NCBI GenBank assembly: GCA_037447605.1
Contig: CM074808.1
Span: 1,613,805-1,677,804 of the forward strand
Source: Zygnema circumcarinatum
Lineage: Eukaryota > Streptophyta > Zygnematophyceae > Zygnematales > Zygnemataceae
Reading direction: 5' to 3'
Length of the DNA: 64,000 nucleotides
Below, one piece after another: positions 35,462-48,412 of the stretch (position 1 is its first letter; each line of letters begins with the position of its first letter). The notes beneath the pieces are model-generated. The model was not told the DNA's origin. It worked only from the letters and a program-made list of their open reading frames with translations, and ran no database searches. Made by a program: the position numbers and the translations under genes.

Positions 35462-38400
35462 ATGATTAAAATGGAGGACGCTATGACTGAAGATTCGATG
35501 TCGAAAGAAGTGCCAGAAGCTATGGATGAAGGGGGATTGTCCGAAAGGCAGGAAGGCAGCCCGGGTCCGACAAGCAGGGATGAGCTTAATGGATCTCAAG
35601 GAAATGGAGTTGCCAGTACATCAGAGTCTGAAGACGACCGTCTTCTCAAACTTCCACCCGTTCAGGGGTGAGAGAGCTAGCGCCAGTACTCTTTGTTAAG
35701 GTGGACTCAGGAGTAGAGAGGAAATGTATGGAACCTTCTGCTTTTCCCTGATTGGAATATAAAGGGTATTTTATTTGCAGGAAGACAGGGGGGCCTACAC
35801 GAAGGTCTTCAAAGGGTGGCTGGACTCCGGAAGAGGCAAGTGTTGAAGTTTTGTTGAAAGGCCGCAATATGTGTAGCTGCTGGACGCACATGCACTGACG
35901 ATTATGTTACTCAGATAGCTCGCACGAACTAGTCTTAATATTTCTTTAATGTGTGAGAACGGACAGTTTTTAACAGTGCAGACAGAGCTCTGGGATCACT
36001 TTGCTTTTGGGATAGTTGTTTAGGAGATACAGGCTTTTCTTCCTCGTTATCTGCAGTGAAGTATCAACTAAATAGCATGGAATAGTGGTGTTGACTGCAG
36101 CTCCATCTCGATGGTATGCCTCTTTGAGTGGTATTCTTGGACAGTGTATTAGTAATAGGAATGTTGGATGTAACCTGCTTTCCCATTCTGAGATGCCACT
36201 CCATGTTCAGTGGATAGCCACCAGATGGATTGAGTCTAGACAGTTGAAGGCTTGGAGTTTTCATTACATGCAATAAGCTTTGCAGAGTCAGGGTTGGTTT
36301 TGCCTTTTCCCAACCTTGCTCACGCAGATTAGATTGTATGTTAACTATTGACGGTAGAATAAGTCCCAGAGGCGCTTGGCTCGTTCGCTGAAGGGACACC
36401 GTGGCATGCTGTATTGTCTGTCGCCAGGATGAAATACTTCGACGAGCTGTTCAGTGCTTTAAGGGCAAGAACTGGAAGAAAATTGGTCAGTCCTCATTCC
36501 TGGTTACAACGTCCACTGCTTAACTGTTTGCATGCCCGTCTCAACTTTCGGGAAAGTTGCACAATTATTGGCGATTTCTTTGAAAGCAGCAGCATTGAAA
36601 TTGCTCTCTGTGGTTAACAGCAGGTGAGGTTTTTGAAATCTGTAGCAGTTCAGAGTTTTTGCTGAATCCCTTTTTGGTGTTGTATGCAGCCGAGTTCTTT
36701 CCTGATCGTACCGACGTGCAGTGCCTGCATAGGTGGCAGAAAGTTCTCAATCCCGACCTTGTGAAGGGACCTTGGACCAAAGAGGTGCAATTCCCGTCAG
36801 CTTACCGACTAAGTTATTCGTAGGTGCTTGGAGGATCTTGGCATAGAAGTTCACTTGTGTCGAGGTGCCGTTGCTGGGGCTTCCGGTTACGAGAGGCCGT
36901 TACGGCACATAACGGCACATCCCTTGTGTCTTTGCCAAGTCAGCTGTAGGTTTTGGATAGCGAGAATCTGAGTTCAGATAACACTTTTGAGGAGAAAACT
37001 TGTAATCTGGAGTGCTTGCATTTGAGAAGTACGCCATTGTTTAGGCAGTTCTTTGTGGATTTTGCAGGAGGACGAGAGAATCGTTGAGCTGGTGCAGAAG
37101 TATGGGGCCAAGAAATGGTCCATCATTGCGCGAAATCTTCCTGGTCGGATCGGCAAACAGTGCCGAGAGAGGTGCGTGTGTCATCAATAATCATTTCTGG
37201 GTGCACGTCAGTGTCTCTGAAGTTTGTGGTTTTATTCCGTGGATATCAACTGATGAACTGGAATGTGGAACCGGTTCCAAACATGAGTAGCACAGGTGAG
37301 GTCGATGAATACTACTTAGGTCTTTGCCACAATGTGGAGATGCGTTGTCATCCTTTTGAGTTTTTAAGAAGACTTTTTTGTTGCTTGCAGATGGCACAAT
37401 CACCTGAATCCAAACATCAAAAGAGATGCATGGTCGGAGGAGGAGGATCTAGCTCTGATAAAGGCGCATCAGCTATATGGCAACAAATGGGCAGAGATAG
37501 CAAAGTTCTTACCTGGAAGGTGAGTGCCAAGGAGCATGCCTTATGGCTTCGGTCTGAATTAGAGACACGCTGGCCAGAGATTGCGATGGCACTCTCAAAT
37601 GCGAATTGCGATAAAAATCAAGTGTTTGAAGCGTGCAGTGTCTTGCTGGGCTTCCAGGACTGATAACTCGATCAAGAATCACTGGAACTCATGCATGAAA
37701 CGCAAAGTGGATCCTGAAACAGCCACCGATCCAGTTTCAAGAGCTCTTGCTGCATACCAAGCGCGGGAAGATGCAGAGGATGCTGGCATCACTGGAGAAG
37801 ACTGCCAAAGAGCTGGAATGGTTCCAGATCCTGCAGCTCCTGAGTCTTTGACTGTTTCAACTGAGGCCATAAGCGCCGTGAAGGAAGAGAAGGATGAAGA
37901 AGTGCTTGAACTTCCTATTAACAGTATGAATCAACCCGAAAATCTTAAATCTATATCTTCCTCAAAAGGGAAACCTGGACCCGCATTTGCTGGCAATGAA
38001 ACTGGGAACCCAGGAGGAAACGAAGAGCCGAAAGTAATCCGTAAGGATGTGAAAGGATCGAGATCTGTTGGTGCTGCATCTGGAAAGGGAGGACCCAATC
38101 GCCGACCTCAGGCCTCAGTCAATACCCCATATAGTCTTGAGGGAAAACAATCATCAGTGCTAGCAATGCCATCAGCCATGTCTGTTCCACCTGTTCCAGT
38201 GCCGATCATTCCAGTCTCGTATCCTTTACCCTCAGAGATCCCCTTGGCCCCTGTCCCCAAAGCTCTCGGAGCTGTTCCAGCTCCAATGATGCCTCTTCCC
38301 CTCTCAATGAATATACCTTCATTACCTACCTATTTTGGTGGAGTAGCTGGTCCTCGGATGCTCTCCAACTTTTCTTCGGCAGTGTTAAAAGCCTGTGAAC

Positions 38401-41400
38401 AATCTGTAATTCACCAGCCTTTGGGAATCGGTGTCAAGACTGAACCAGTTACATATGAGACGTTAGCAGAAGGCCGAGTTTTTCAGGCTTCCTGCCCAGT
38501 AGAAGTTGTTATGAGTGACGAGCATGACTCGGAAACTGGGAAGGTTTCCCCTCGTGGCGATTGCGTGCACAGAGAAGACGGATTCCAGCCTTGCGAGGTG
38601 CCAATGGAAAACTTTGATACGACAGTCAAGGTGGAGGCTTCCTCTGAGTTTGAGGCCTTCTCCCCTGCAGTGAAGAACTCAGTATGTTACCAGAACGTAC
38701 AAGACATGGATGTGCCTTTCTTCAATTACAACCTGTTGAGCCCATCGGATCCTACCAGACTGGCCTACTCTCCTTTAGGTATGCGGAATATTGCTCCAGC
38801 ATTTTGCAGTACTCCCATGAGTTTGCCATTGTCCTCCTCTCCAGTGCCAGGCAATGGCAGCCCGTTATCAAAGCTACGAAGTGCAGCCAAGTCATTCAGT
38901 AATACACCCTCTATTTTGAGGAAAAGGAGACGACTATTGGAACCAAGTCTAGGTACCACAAGTGCTGGCCGTGAGGAACCATCATCGTCTGCTCCTTTGG
39001 CAGAAGCCGGAAAGAAGTTAGACGATGGGCAGTTTTCAAACGATTCTCATCAGCAGCCAACCTCGGCAGTCACAGAGTTATCTACTCCTGCTGCATCTCA
39101 AGCGCCGAATTCTTTGAACCCTTCCAGTCTGCAAAATGCTCCTCTGAAGTCAGCAAGTCAAGACTGCCAGACAAGGGCTGATCCCATGGCAATTGCTAAT
39201 GCACAGTCAGATCCAAAACTGACAAACCCTGGGAAGCAGCCACATCCCACTTCCAGTTCATCTGGAGAGGATTTTAATAAAGGAGGGAGGGAGGACTTAA
39301 CGAAGAATGTCGGAGGTTCATCTGGTGATAGCTACCAGCAGTCTTCTGATCGTCCACTCCCATCTACACCTCCGCACCGATTGCCGTCTAGAGTATCTGG
39401 TCTTACAGGAAACTCACAACCTTCTGGGTTTGTTTACGGAGCTATTCTGCCGATGCGAATGCCACCTCAGCTCCAGCCAATACAGCTGAGAAAGAATACG
39501 ACAAATAGCGAGACTAGTGTCAATGGCGGGAGAAACCAGCAGGTTAAAGAAGGGGTTGCTCTGACAGTACGAAATGCTGAGATGGTTTGTGAGCCAAGAA
39601 GCTTAGGGAATGGATCTGGCAATGTAGGAGGCAAAGAACGGGATTCAAATGTAAATGGACGAGGAGAAAGACGGATGTTACAACTTGTTTCAAAGGTGCA
39701 GTAATTCATTCCAACGCCTTCAATTTCAGTATTTCCCCTCGCACAGTAATGAAAAGACGAGCAAAAAAAAATGTGTGGGGTCTCTGTTGCGTCTTCTGTA
39801 CGGTATTCTTGTTTTTGTAAACGATTGCGTGTCATATTCAATCTTTACGCCCTGCAGAGTGAGGGTTTGACTTTCTTGGAACTGAGGCTATCAACAAAAA
39901 GAGCTCTGCACTATTAGCCTATGTGGCAGGGAGTTCTGCTGGCCAGAGTGATACTCTGATATTTTAAACAGTCATCGATTTGTGCTGTCTTCACCTTCTG
40001 GGAATTGCTCAATCTGTGCCAAAAGCTCACTGCATTGGTGTCGTCCATCCCCCCCCCTCTGGTGGTGCAGGAAGTGGGACGTGATGGAGTGTCAGTTGCA
40101 GAATCCTCGGTGCTTGTGGAGCAGCGCCTGAATGTTCCGCCAGCAAGCATGCTTGTGGAAGGCAGCAGCTTTCACGCACCTGTCCTGTTGAGAGCATCTG
40201 TGGGAGGAGCCCCTGCCTCCTACCTGGTGGCTCCTGTTGGCCCTGGGTTTGCAGGGTTGAAGGCAGCTCTGACAGCTGCCGGAGGCTACGAGCAGATCCG
40301 GTTTGAAACTATGCAGGTGCCTATGTTGAGGATGTCAGCACCTACATGTGGGAATGCATCAGAATATGAGACGCTGCCTGCTACTGTACCGGCGCAGAAA
40401 AACATTATGGCTGCGATGAATTTGGCAATGGGAGGCACTGAGATGACGCCCGAGAAGGAGAGCTGCCGATCTGGAGTCTCTGATGCAGAAATGGACACTC
40501 AGCCTCAGTTTCATGCACCTCCAGTAGTTCGGAGTCAGTCGTTTGACGGTGCAAGAGAGGGAGGAGAGAGTTTCGAGGTTGATGCCGGGCAAGATTGGGC
40601 CAACGATTCGTCCGTGCCGCCCCCTGAGCGGTTGACACCTGGACCCCGCTCAAGAGGGGCATGGCATGTCACTTGTGATGGATTGGCCGGCAATGAGCCA
40701 GATGGACCTGCTTTGTGAGAATCACTCCCCTGAACGGCTTTTATAAGATGCTTTCTTACGCTGCTATTGACTTGCCACTATGGCCATCTTTGACATTGCC
40801 TCTGTTGCTCGTTCCATAACTTTTGCCGATGTTCTTTGCCCTTTTTATGAGGCGTCCCTTTTCAAGACACTAAATTTGGCAGCTGACGGTTGGTTTGCAT
40901 ATTGCAGTGTGAGCGGTGTGCTAAGGGTGGAAGGCGTAGTGGACTCTCCGGCATCCACATGGAGAACACCGTGGAAGCTGGAAATTCTGGGATCTGCACG
41001 CAAAAGTAGTGATTCCCTCATGGAGGTTGGCGACATATGCCCAATGCTTCGGGAATGTCGCAAGCAGGTTACCAATGATATGAGCGCAGGAAGTTTCTGC
41101 ATGTTGGCATTATTGTGATTGTGGTGCTGATGACTCTATGACTGGACAGGGAGCGCGCATGGAAGTGAACTGTGCTCTTGACCTCACCCTTTTGCGGCGT
41201 CAGCTTTCGGTTTTAACGCGGCTGGGCGGTTATGCAGGAACTTGATGGCCTACTTGGAGAAGACCCCCCCAAGCCTGTCAATCTGATGCGGCAGCTTGAT
41301 GAAGACGACACTGAGGATCCGACAAGGCCAGATGCAGAACTTGCAAAGATGCATACTCCAGTGTCCAAAATAAAGCCTGAACGTTGGGGCACTCCTGCCA

Positions 41401-41856
41401 GCAATCTTCTTGGTTTCAGTGTTCTAAAGGAAAATCATCCGGTTGACAGTCCAATGTCGTTGGGAAACCTACCGTCCCCTTTCGCCAACAACTGGCTTTC
41501 GGTGAGTGTCAAACAAACGACAAGTTCATGGTAGTGGTCGTTGTTTGCTCTCATGCTCTAATCGCCACCGTGATCCTCCCATTATGTCCCTGTCACTAGG
41601 CCGGCAACTTAAGCTGTCCACATGTAGACATGCACGGCAGGCCTGGCTTATTTTGCCCTTTGGAACTCTTGCTTTCTTGCAGCCTTTTCGACCCCTTGAT
41701 TTGAGCGGGACCGAGCTATTCCCGATATCCCCTCTGCTTCCTGTTCGGAGAACAATTTCAAGTGGTAGCGTTGATGCGGATGACGGCGTTTCACGGGGAG
41801 GGCCCGCTAATGAATCGTTTAGCCCGTCAGTATACCTACTGAAGGAATGCCGGTGA
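35462..41856 (+). CDS. MYB3R: MYB3R three-repeat MYB transcription factor
   Basis: Eleven exons (35462-35667, 35781-35835, 36428-36485, 36690-36784, 37068-37171, 37391-37519, 37658-39695, 40071-40714, 40908-41067, 41238-41501, 41683-41856) encode 1,308 residues. R1 begins KGGWTPEEDEILRRAV, R2 VKGPWTKEEDERIVELV and R3 KRDAWSEEEDLALIKAH; each keeps the spaced Trp residues and the basic recognition helix. Such R1R2R3 factors bind MSA elements and control G2/M genes. Conserved C-terminal pieces include NYNLLSPSDPTRL and SNTPSILRKRRR, typical of the family. Intron 2 uses a GC donor (GAG/GCAAGT at 35836). A short product could end at 39704 if exon 7 is not spliced at 39696, but joining at phase 0 gives a coherent C-terminus rich in family-like motifs. 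Very long for the family because of exon 7. Confidence 0.93.
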
Positions 41857-43492
41857 AATTCTCACAACCGAGGTGGAACCTTGGTACGTCTCATTCCTTG
41901 AGAACGTGCTTGTGCAATAGTCTGCACTTGTGTGGTAGGAGCAAATATAAGTTTGTATCCTGAGTGACTTCCCTGTAACAATGTTGTAAAAGGCTTGCCT
42001 CTATGAGGGCTTCTAGTTGCTGCCCGAGGGTGCTCAGCTAGAACAGGCCTAGTCATTGCAAACTGTACCAGGCGCACGTCCTGTGGCTTTTTTGTGCACT
42101 ACTTAACTTCGCTTGTAGCTTAGACTCCTGTACTTAGGACCTGCACTACTAGCCATGCATATATTCGCTTTGCTTACCTTAGTCAGAGAGAGTTCATACC
42201 TGTTTGCTTAAGCGAGAGTTGGGGCTTTCTTTGTTCAAAAGGGTTTCAATCCCGTGTAAGCTTTTAACTGGTCAATGATAATTTGGTACCATCCTTCGTA
42301 TTGCGTCCAAATGTGCTGGCTGCAATCAGCCTTCCTTGCCCTGTGTTGATTGGTTTTGGGAATCGTTGGGTTCCTGGGCTAGCCTGCTCAGCTTAGAAAG
42401 AGGTTAATTTCTGAGAGTTCCTTGCCGCCTTTGAAACTCGGCAATTATTTCTGTCCGACAAAGCTGGACTTCCGCTGGCAGATATGAACGAAAAACAAGG
42501 AAGAAGAAATGTAGCCCAAGTAGAACAGCCACTTCGAGTGTCTGTGCAGGTGCAGCCCCTGATAGTGTGGGCTGTAGAAGCTGGTGAGATGCCGACTTGG
42601 AATCCATAGACGCAAAGGAATGGAAAGGTCACGCCGATCCAGAAAATAATGCTTCACACGCGGAGAAAGGCGGCCTGACGATATGCAGTGCGTCGAGTCT
42701 GTGACTGACTGCATTTGGACACCCGTTTTCCTCACAATTGGGAGGGCATAGCCTCTCATGGGGTCGTGACTAAGGTCCAAGAAAGGTCCAGGCACTGTAA
42801 AGCTTTACAGGAAAAGGGGGGCAAAAGGCAAAATCCAGACGCAAACATAACATATATGCCAAGGTTCAGAAGAACAATACGGTTGCTCTTTAACGAATTC
42901 CAGAACGGCAAACTCCAGAGCATTGAAGAACCAAACAAGACGAATATCTAACTGTACATGGAATCACCACACCGTCACCACTAGATCAGGTTATTTATCG
43001 AGAACAGTCTACTAGCTGACTGTCTACAAATGTATATCCCAAGGGAAGGAGAAGGTTGCTTATTGGAAGATGAAAGAGAGCTCCTCTACAACATTTTAGC
43101 ATTGATGAGCAAATCGGATGTCCAAAACACTTCAGGCCCTTCCAGGTGAAAGTGATTGACGAATCATTAGCCTCAATATACTTCAAGATTGATCTCTGTT
43201 CTGGCGGTGTAAGGAAAAATTGCAACTGCTTCTTTACTTCTGATTGCCCTAAAGTACGCATAACTAACCAAGATACAGCGTCTGTGTGATCAAAATTAAA
43301 TGTCAAGTTGAGAGCCTGGCAACAATATGCTAAAAGGAGAACAAAGACAACTGTTTACGAAAATATACCTATTCTGCTCTCAGCAAATAGAAAAACCTAA
43401 TATTGCCACACCTCGCCATATTCAACCATGTAAGCTGTGAGAAAACGCCAAAGGCCACACTACCCGAGCAATATGGGTAGTTTAGTGCCACC
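41857..43492. other. intergenic between convergent genes
   Basis: 3' flanks of MYB3R (+) and PET117 (-). I see no further gene, RNA gene or transposon signature. Confidence 0.55.
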
Positions 43493-44172
43493 TCACTGGC
43501 CTCGTGATTCTTGTTGTCGTCGCTGCTCTTCATACTTTTGTGCCAGCAGCAGCTGGTCTCGGAGTACTCCTCGGTGAAGATTCTGCACAAAGCCAAGGGA
43601 AGTGCTTCCAAACTTAGACCAAGGGCCCTTTAGCTTAAGCTTCCGAGTAATTGCAGTATCAAAGAACACAAAAGAGCTAAAACTTTCCAAGTCCTTCATC
43701 CGCAGTGTATCTCACTTAAGCCTTTCCCTCTCTCTCCTTTCACTTTTCTCCAAAATTCGCCTGTCTACCTCCCCAATTTATATCCTGCTCCCCCCCCCTC
43801 CACCACGCCTCTTATCTTCTTTCAACTTTTCTTCCCTGTTCTTTCTGCACAGCTACAGCCAGCCACATTATTACTTCCAACGACACCGGACTATAAAAAC
43901 GTCAGAAGCAGTTGCTCTGATAACTGTGCCCTGGTTAGGTTGAATATCCGCGTCGTCAATTCATCACAAGTTCAAGTTTGTTGCAGAAGGCGCAAAGCCG
44001 AGCAGCCCTAGTGGAGAAGCGCCGCCTCTCTGCCGCGGAGCAGCAGTGGCGGTGAGCACAGAGAGTAGGCTCATACCCTGCGCTCCAGCTTCTGGCTGTA
44101 GTGCACGTAGTACACCCCCGCGCCTGTCACCGCAGCCACAGCGAGCAGAGTCACAGCAGCTCCCCGCGACAT
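43493..44172 (-). CDS. PET117: PET117-like cytochrome c oxidase assembly factor
   Basis: Two exons (44172-44077 and 43582-43493) encode only 61 residues. In yeast and animals PET117 is a small inner-membrane mitochondrial protein needed to assemble cytochrome c oxidase, working with the heme a synthase COX15. The product opens MSRGAAVTLLAVAAVTGAGV (one membrane helix), continues YYVHYSQKLERR, and exon 2 gives NLHRGVLRDQLLLAQKYEEQ, matching the family pattern of a helix, HY, a basic/charged linker and GVLRD. The splice is GT-AG, phase 0. The gene is too short and split for simple gene finders. It is head-to-head with the bL9 gene. Confidence 0.85.
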
Positions 44173-44363
44173 GGCCGTGAGGATGAGGGCTGATCAATGA
44201 GCGGAGGGGAGCAGAGAAGAGGGGAGGAGAGAGAAAGAAAGGAGGGAAAAAAACACAAAAAACAAGGGGAGAGAAAGCACCACAGGACCGGGAGCCTGTA
44301 GCGGGCGTATTCGCGGGGGCCTTGCCAAAGCTGAAGCTGTAAGTGGAGGAGATTGCCAACTCC
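44173..44363. promoter_or_regulatory. 191-bp bidirectional promoter region
   Basis: Between the divergent PET117 and bL9 start codons, both mitochondrial-type products. It holds an A-rich/G-rich stretch (AAAAAAACACAAAAAACAAG around 44247-44267). If bL9 starts at 44343 instead, the gap is 170 bp. Confidence 0.6.
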
Positions 44364-47300
44364 ATGGCTACCAAAGCTCCCTCAGCTATACGCGCAGCCC
44401 TTCGTTACCCCTCCTGGATGATCGCTTCTCTGAGAGTGAGTGATGCCGAGCTCCCCTTTCAGCTTGTTCTGCCTGAAAACCTTCGGGGATTTCAGAGTTG
44501 TTGGAGGATTCTTATTTGCCGAAGAGGCCTGTGAAGCTGGTGGCAATTCTCCGTGGCATTAGCTTCACCAATATGGCATCGGAATAGGGCTTGGAAATTG
44601 CCAACTTTTGGCTCTAAACTATTCATTTTTTTTGCTTACATTGTTATCCATATAGGGAGATACAAATCTTCTAAGCGGAGCGGCTTTTCAACCGTGGCTT
44701 CTTCAACAGTCTCGTTCAAAGCGGAAGCTATCTGTCGTATTGATTTCAGTAAGTGTTCACAAGATCCATTTTAGTACCTCCATCTAACTGCTGGAAACTT
44801 CACGTTGATGTTCGAGAGTGTATGAAGTTGAAAGTAAGAAGAAGAAACAGCGAATCTTATCTCGGACTGTAAAGCCATTTGGATTGGCTATGGCTCTATG
44901 ATATCTTGTAATCCATCCTGGAAGACGGAAAAGATATACAGCTCGCCATCTTGGCATGCCAGACGCAAAAGCATTGCCATTTCTACCAATTGTAGGAAGA
45001 ATTGTAGAGATTTTCCATTCTTCATTAGGAATGGAGAATTTCATCGCCAAGATGTGACTTGAGAATGTAATTTCTATTCTCAATTGGAATGGAGTTGACC
45101 ATTGAGATGATGATTCAGCTGCTTCTTGTTCACTGTCTATAGCTCTTGATTAATTGATTATTTTTTGTGTCCTTGAACGCGCCAACATGGCTGCCACCGT
45201 GCTTCTGGAAGCCTTCTCCATAAATCAATGGGCGTTGAAATTTCTAAGGGAGGACAAGCAAGTCCGTCACCTAAATAATATTGCGGGTTTAGGTAGTTCC
45301 CATGCAAGTCAAATGTATGCACTAACCTATCGAATTGGAGATAGAAATGTTGATCAGCTCATGCATTCTGCATTGGCATCCTTATTTGTTGGTGTTATTA
45401 CTGCGTGTTTTCTTTTTTTTTTGAGAAATGACATAGGGACTTGTAGTATTAAGCACAATTAGATTTGACCATAGAAGGGTTGAGAGACTGAACTATATGG
45501 GTCCACCCTTAATGTTGCTATTGAAACGCTCAGTTTCAGGGAAAGTATACGAAGTCTTGGTCAACAGTGTTTAAAAGTTGGCAACTAATGTGAAACAAAT
45601 ATTGTAGATGCAGCTGTTGTGAACAAGACCTTCCCTGCTCCAAGCTTTTGAATGCCAAAATTTGACGTAAAGTTGATCGGTTGGGTGTCTTCTGCAGCAC
45701 GTAGAGCCTCTTGGCCGGCCCGGTGAAGTGATCCAGGTGGCACCTGGGTATGCACGAAACATGTTGTTACCTCAGAAACTGGCGTTACCTGCAATTGATA
45801 AATATCTGAAACAGGTGGAGGCAGAGCGCAAGGTAACAGGACTTGGGGCTGAGCACAATTGTAGCTTGCATTTAATTGGTGCTTCTGCCAAATTTAAGCT
45901 GTTGCCTTTTCAGGTTTCCCTATTTCTTTTATGTGTGAGAACAAGTCGTCTTTATTCACGTATCTCCACATTAAACAGAAAATGCACGAGATTTGCATGT
46001 TTTGTTGTGCATCCTGAAAGCCTAAATTGAACTTTCCCTATGTCAGCTTTATCTCTCTGTGCCCCCCCACTCTCTCTCGCAATTCTCACTCTACAATAGG
46101 GTCTTCACTAGAAGTTCAAGTGCAATCTCTGTGCCAAGGTGCCCATCGTGCTTCAAAGTTCAGCCATAGTGGTAGCACCGATGCAACTTACCTTTCATTC
46201 GACGAACAAGAGTGCTGCTAGGAAGTTGAAGACGTTACTGTAAAAAGGTCTTCACTTATGGGTTTCGTCGTTTAATTCTCCTACACATCCTCCGTTTGCG
46301 GGGAGCGATGCGCAGAATCAGTTGGTCGAAGTGGTCGAGCAGACAGAGCCGACGAAGACAGAGGAGCGAGTGATCTCAGATGACGATGTCTTTAAGGAGG
46401 CGGAGGAAATTGCAAGGCGACTAGATACAGTGAGACTGGTGAGTTTGCTGGTTCCTGCGCAATAGATTCAAAAGATTACAACTTGCAATGTGTATCAGAC
46501 TTGATTGCCTTTTGGTGGATGTTTGGATATTGTGTTGTGTTTGACTCTCGGTTTCAAACCCAGCGTTCCTGCCGGCCATTTGTATTGACGTGAGACAGAT
46601 TCTGGTCAGTCCGTAGGGAAGCAGTGCAGCAAGTCAACAAGAAGCAGGTGGGAAGATGCACGTAGTTTCATGATTTCCAACGTGGGATGCCCCCACATGA
46701 AGTCTGGCAAGTTGCAGCAGGGTGCTATGCTATGTTGTATTCGCCATGGTTTTGCCAATCTTTTTGCAAACATATAGGGAAAAACGAACATATCGACTGG
46801 GGCTGATACAGTTTTAACCAAACAAAAAGAAAGAGCATTTGATCATTTCAGGGAGAGGCTGTGTTAAGTTCCCTCCGGTTTTGTTTTCTTATGGGACGCT
46901 CATTTTCCCTGACTTGAAATTGAGAGCAGTTATACTAGCTGTTAAATTTTAAGACCCTGCGATTCCATTCGCTTGCAGAACATTCGATGCAATACACCCC
47001 ATAAATCAAGCGAAGTGCGACAGCCTGTCACAGCTGCAAGTATCGTGAGTGAGGTGAGTGAAGTTTGCCCATAGTCATCTGTCATTCGCTTTTTACTCCA
47101 TTCTGCTTAGGATGCACCTCTTTTGCTCACTTATCTCAATTTGGCTTCCTTCCTTGGCATTTCTCCACTTGTTTTGTGCTGCTACGGAGTGGGTATGCAG
47201 ACTGCTACTGAAGCTGCTGGGATTCAGAGATTCTGAATGTTGGCTGTTGTGATTCAAGCAGGTGCGACGGCAGTTGGGTATAGAGATGGCGGAGGGAAAC

Positions 47301-47426
47301 CTCAAGCTGGCAGCGGAGCTCACAACAATTGGAGACTACGAGTTGCCACTGCGCTTTCCGAAAGGCGTGAAGCTGCCGGGAGAAAAGGAGGAAATACGGC
47401 TGAAATTGCGGTTACGGAGAAACTAG
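44364..47426 (+). CDS. ribosomal protein bL9, mitochondrial-type
   Basis: Six exons (44364-44435, 44656-44748, 45698-45832, 46316-46438, 46979-47053, 47262-47426) encode 220 residues. bL9 binds 23S-type rRNA at the base of the L1 stalk. The N-terminal domain is clear: VVLISHVEPLGRPGEVIQVA followed by PGYARNMLLPQKLALPA. The C-terminal domain shows VTAASIVSEVRRQLGIEMAE and TTIGDYELPLRFPKGVKL. The leader MATKAPSAIRAALRYPSWMI is basic, Ala-rich and lacks acidic residues, as in mitochondrial presequences; a plastid destination cannot be excluded. The exon 4 acceptor (ATGCGCAG) is weak and the linker it encodes is not conserved, so that boundary is the least certain. An in-frame ATG seven codons upstream exists. 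Confidence 0.85.
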
Positions 47427-48412
47427 AAAAGTTATCGGACAGTTGGTAGGAGTTCCAGAATAGAACAAGGGAGCCGCATTGCCTGCTCTAGGGTATAGAG
47501 AATCGTGTTTCTTTGAGAGCTTAGTTGCTTGTCATTTGTCTGTACCCATTGAGCCCATTGAGCTGCAGATTGGAGCATAGAGTCGTCAGTGTGAGGCGAG
47601 TGCTTAGTAGAAAGGCAACGCATCGCTCATTCTTTTCAACAGGACACTCGGACATGAGAGATGGTCGTTTTCTGTGCTTGCTGCTCCAAACGAGCAAGAT
47701 GTTGTGATTGATGGAGGAGCAGCCAACAGAAGAGTTGAAGTCAGCAGCAGTTCAGCAGCCATCCATCGTCAAGCGCTGAACGGAAGTTGATTCGGCTTTG
47801 CGAATTTGTGACTGAAACGGCCTCCAACAGGAACTGGCTCTGCTCCTTTGCTTCTGTAGGCTCTGCTGCCATGAAGCGTTAGTCGATAGGGCTGAGACGA
47901 AGAAGACGAAGAAGCAGAAGAACGAAGAAGGGAAGAACGAAGAATACGAAGAAGACGAAGAAGGGACATTTTTCTTTTCGGACGATTTCAACCACACCTA
48001 ATTCGTAGAGACAAAAACTTAGCCACCGACTAATTACTAGACACATCAATTTCTAAAGAAAAAAGTTAAAAGGTATGACTGGTTACTTCATAGAAGTCAA
48101 TGCAATTAAAATGACGGTAAACACATTTTAGTAAAATGCGAGAGAACTTGCATTTTAGTAAAACCGGTTTGATTTCTTGTTTCATTTGACTCCCCGCACA
48201 GACGAACCGTCCTTACAGTTCATCTCAATACTCATTGTGCCGGAAAGTATTGCTTTCTCCCTCTCCCACCCTTCTGCCTCTCCCTCCATCCTGCTCTTCT
48301 CTGTGCTACTGTTCGGCAAAAGCTTTCGAGGGAAGGCGAGGCGAGGGGGTGAGGGAGGAGAGTTTGGGGGGGGAAGGGGAAGGAGAGGGAAGGAGACGCC
48401 GCGGGGCAGGCC
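47427..48412. other. intergenic with GAA-type repeat
   Basis: Between the bL9 and reductase genes. Contains a GAA/CGAAGAA tract (47897-47964), which makes a Ser/Arg-rich reading on the minus strand but no protein. A GC-rich leader with GGAAGGAG units precedes the next start. Confidence 0.55.
47897..47964. repeat. GAAGAACGAAGAA-type microsatellite
   Basis: Imperfect GAA/CGAAGAA repeats over about 70 bp, purine on the plus strand. Confidence 0.85.

Noticed and set aside
43964-44374. 136-codon minus-strand frame over the PET117 start
   Set aside because: It is another frame of the PET117 first exon and the antisense of the bL9 start.
45187-45462. Open frame beginning MAATVLLEAF in bL9 intron 2
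   Set aside because: It has no family match, and the flanking bL9 exons splice cleanly over it.
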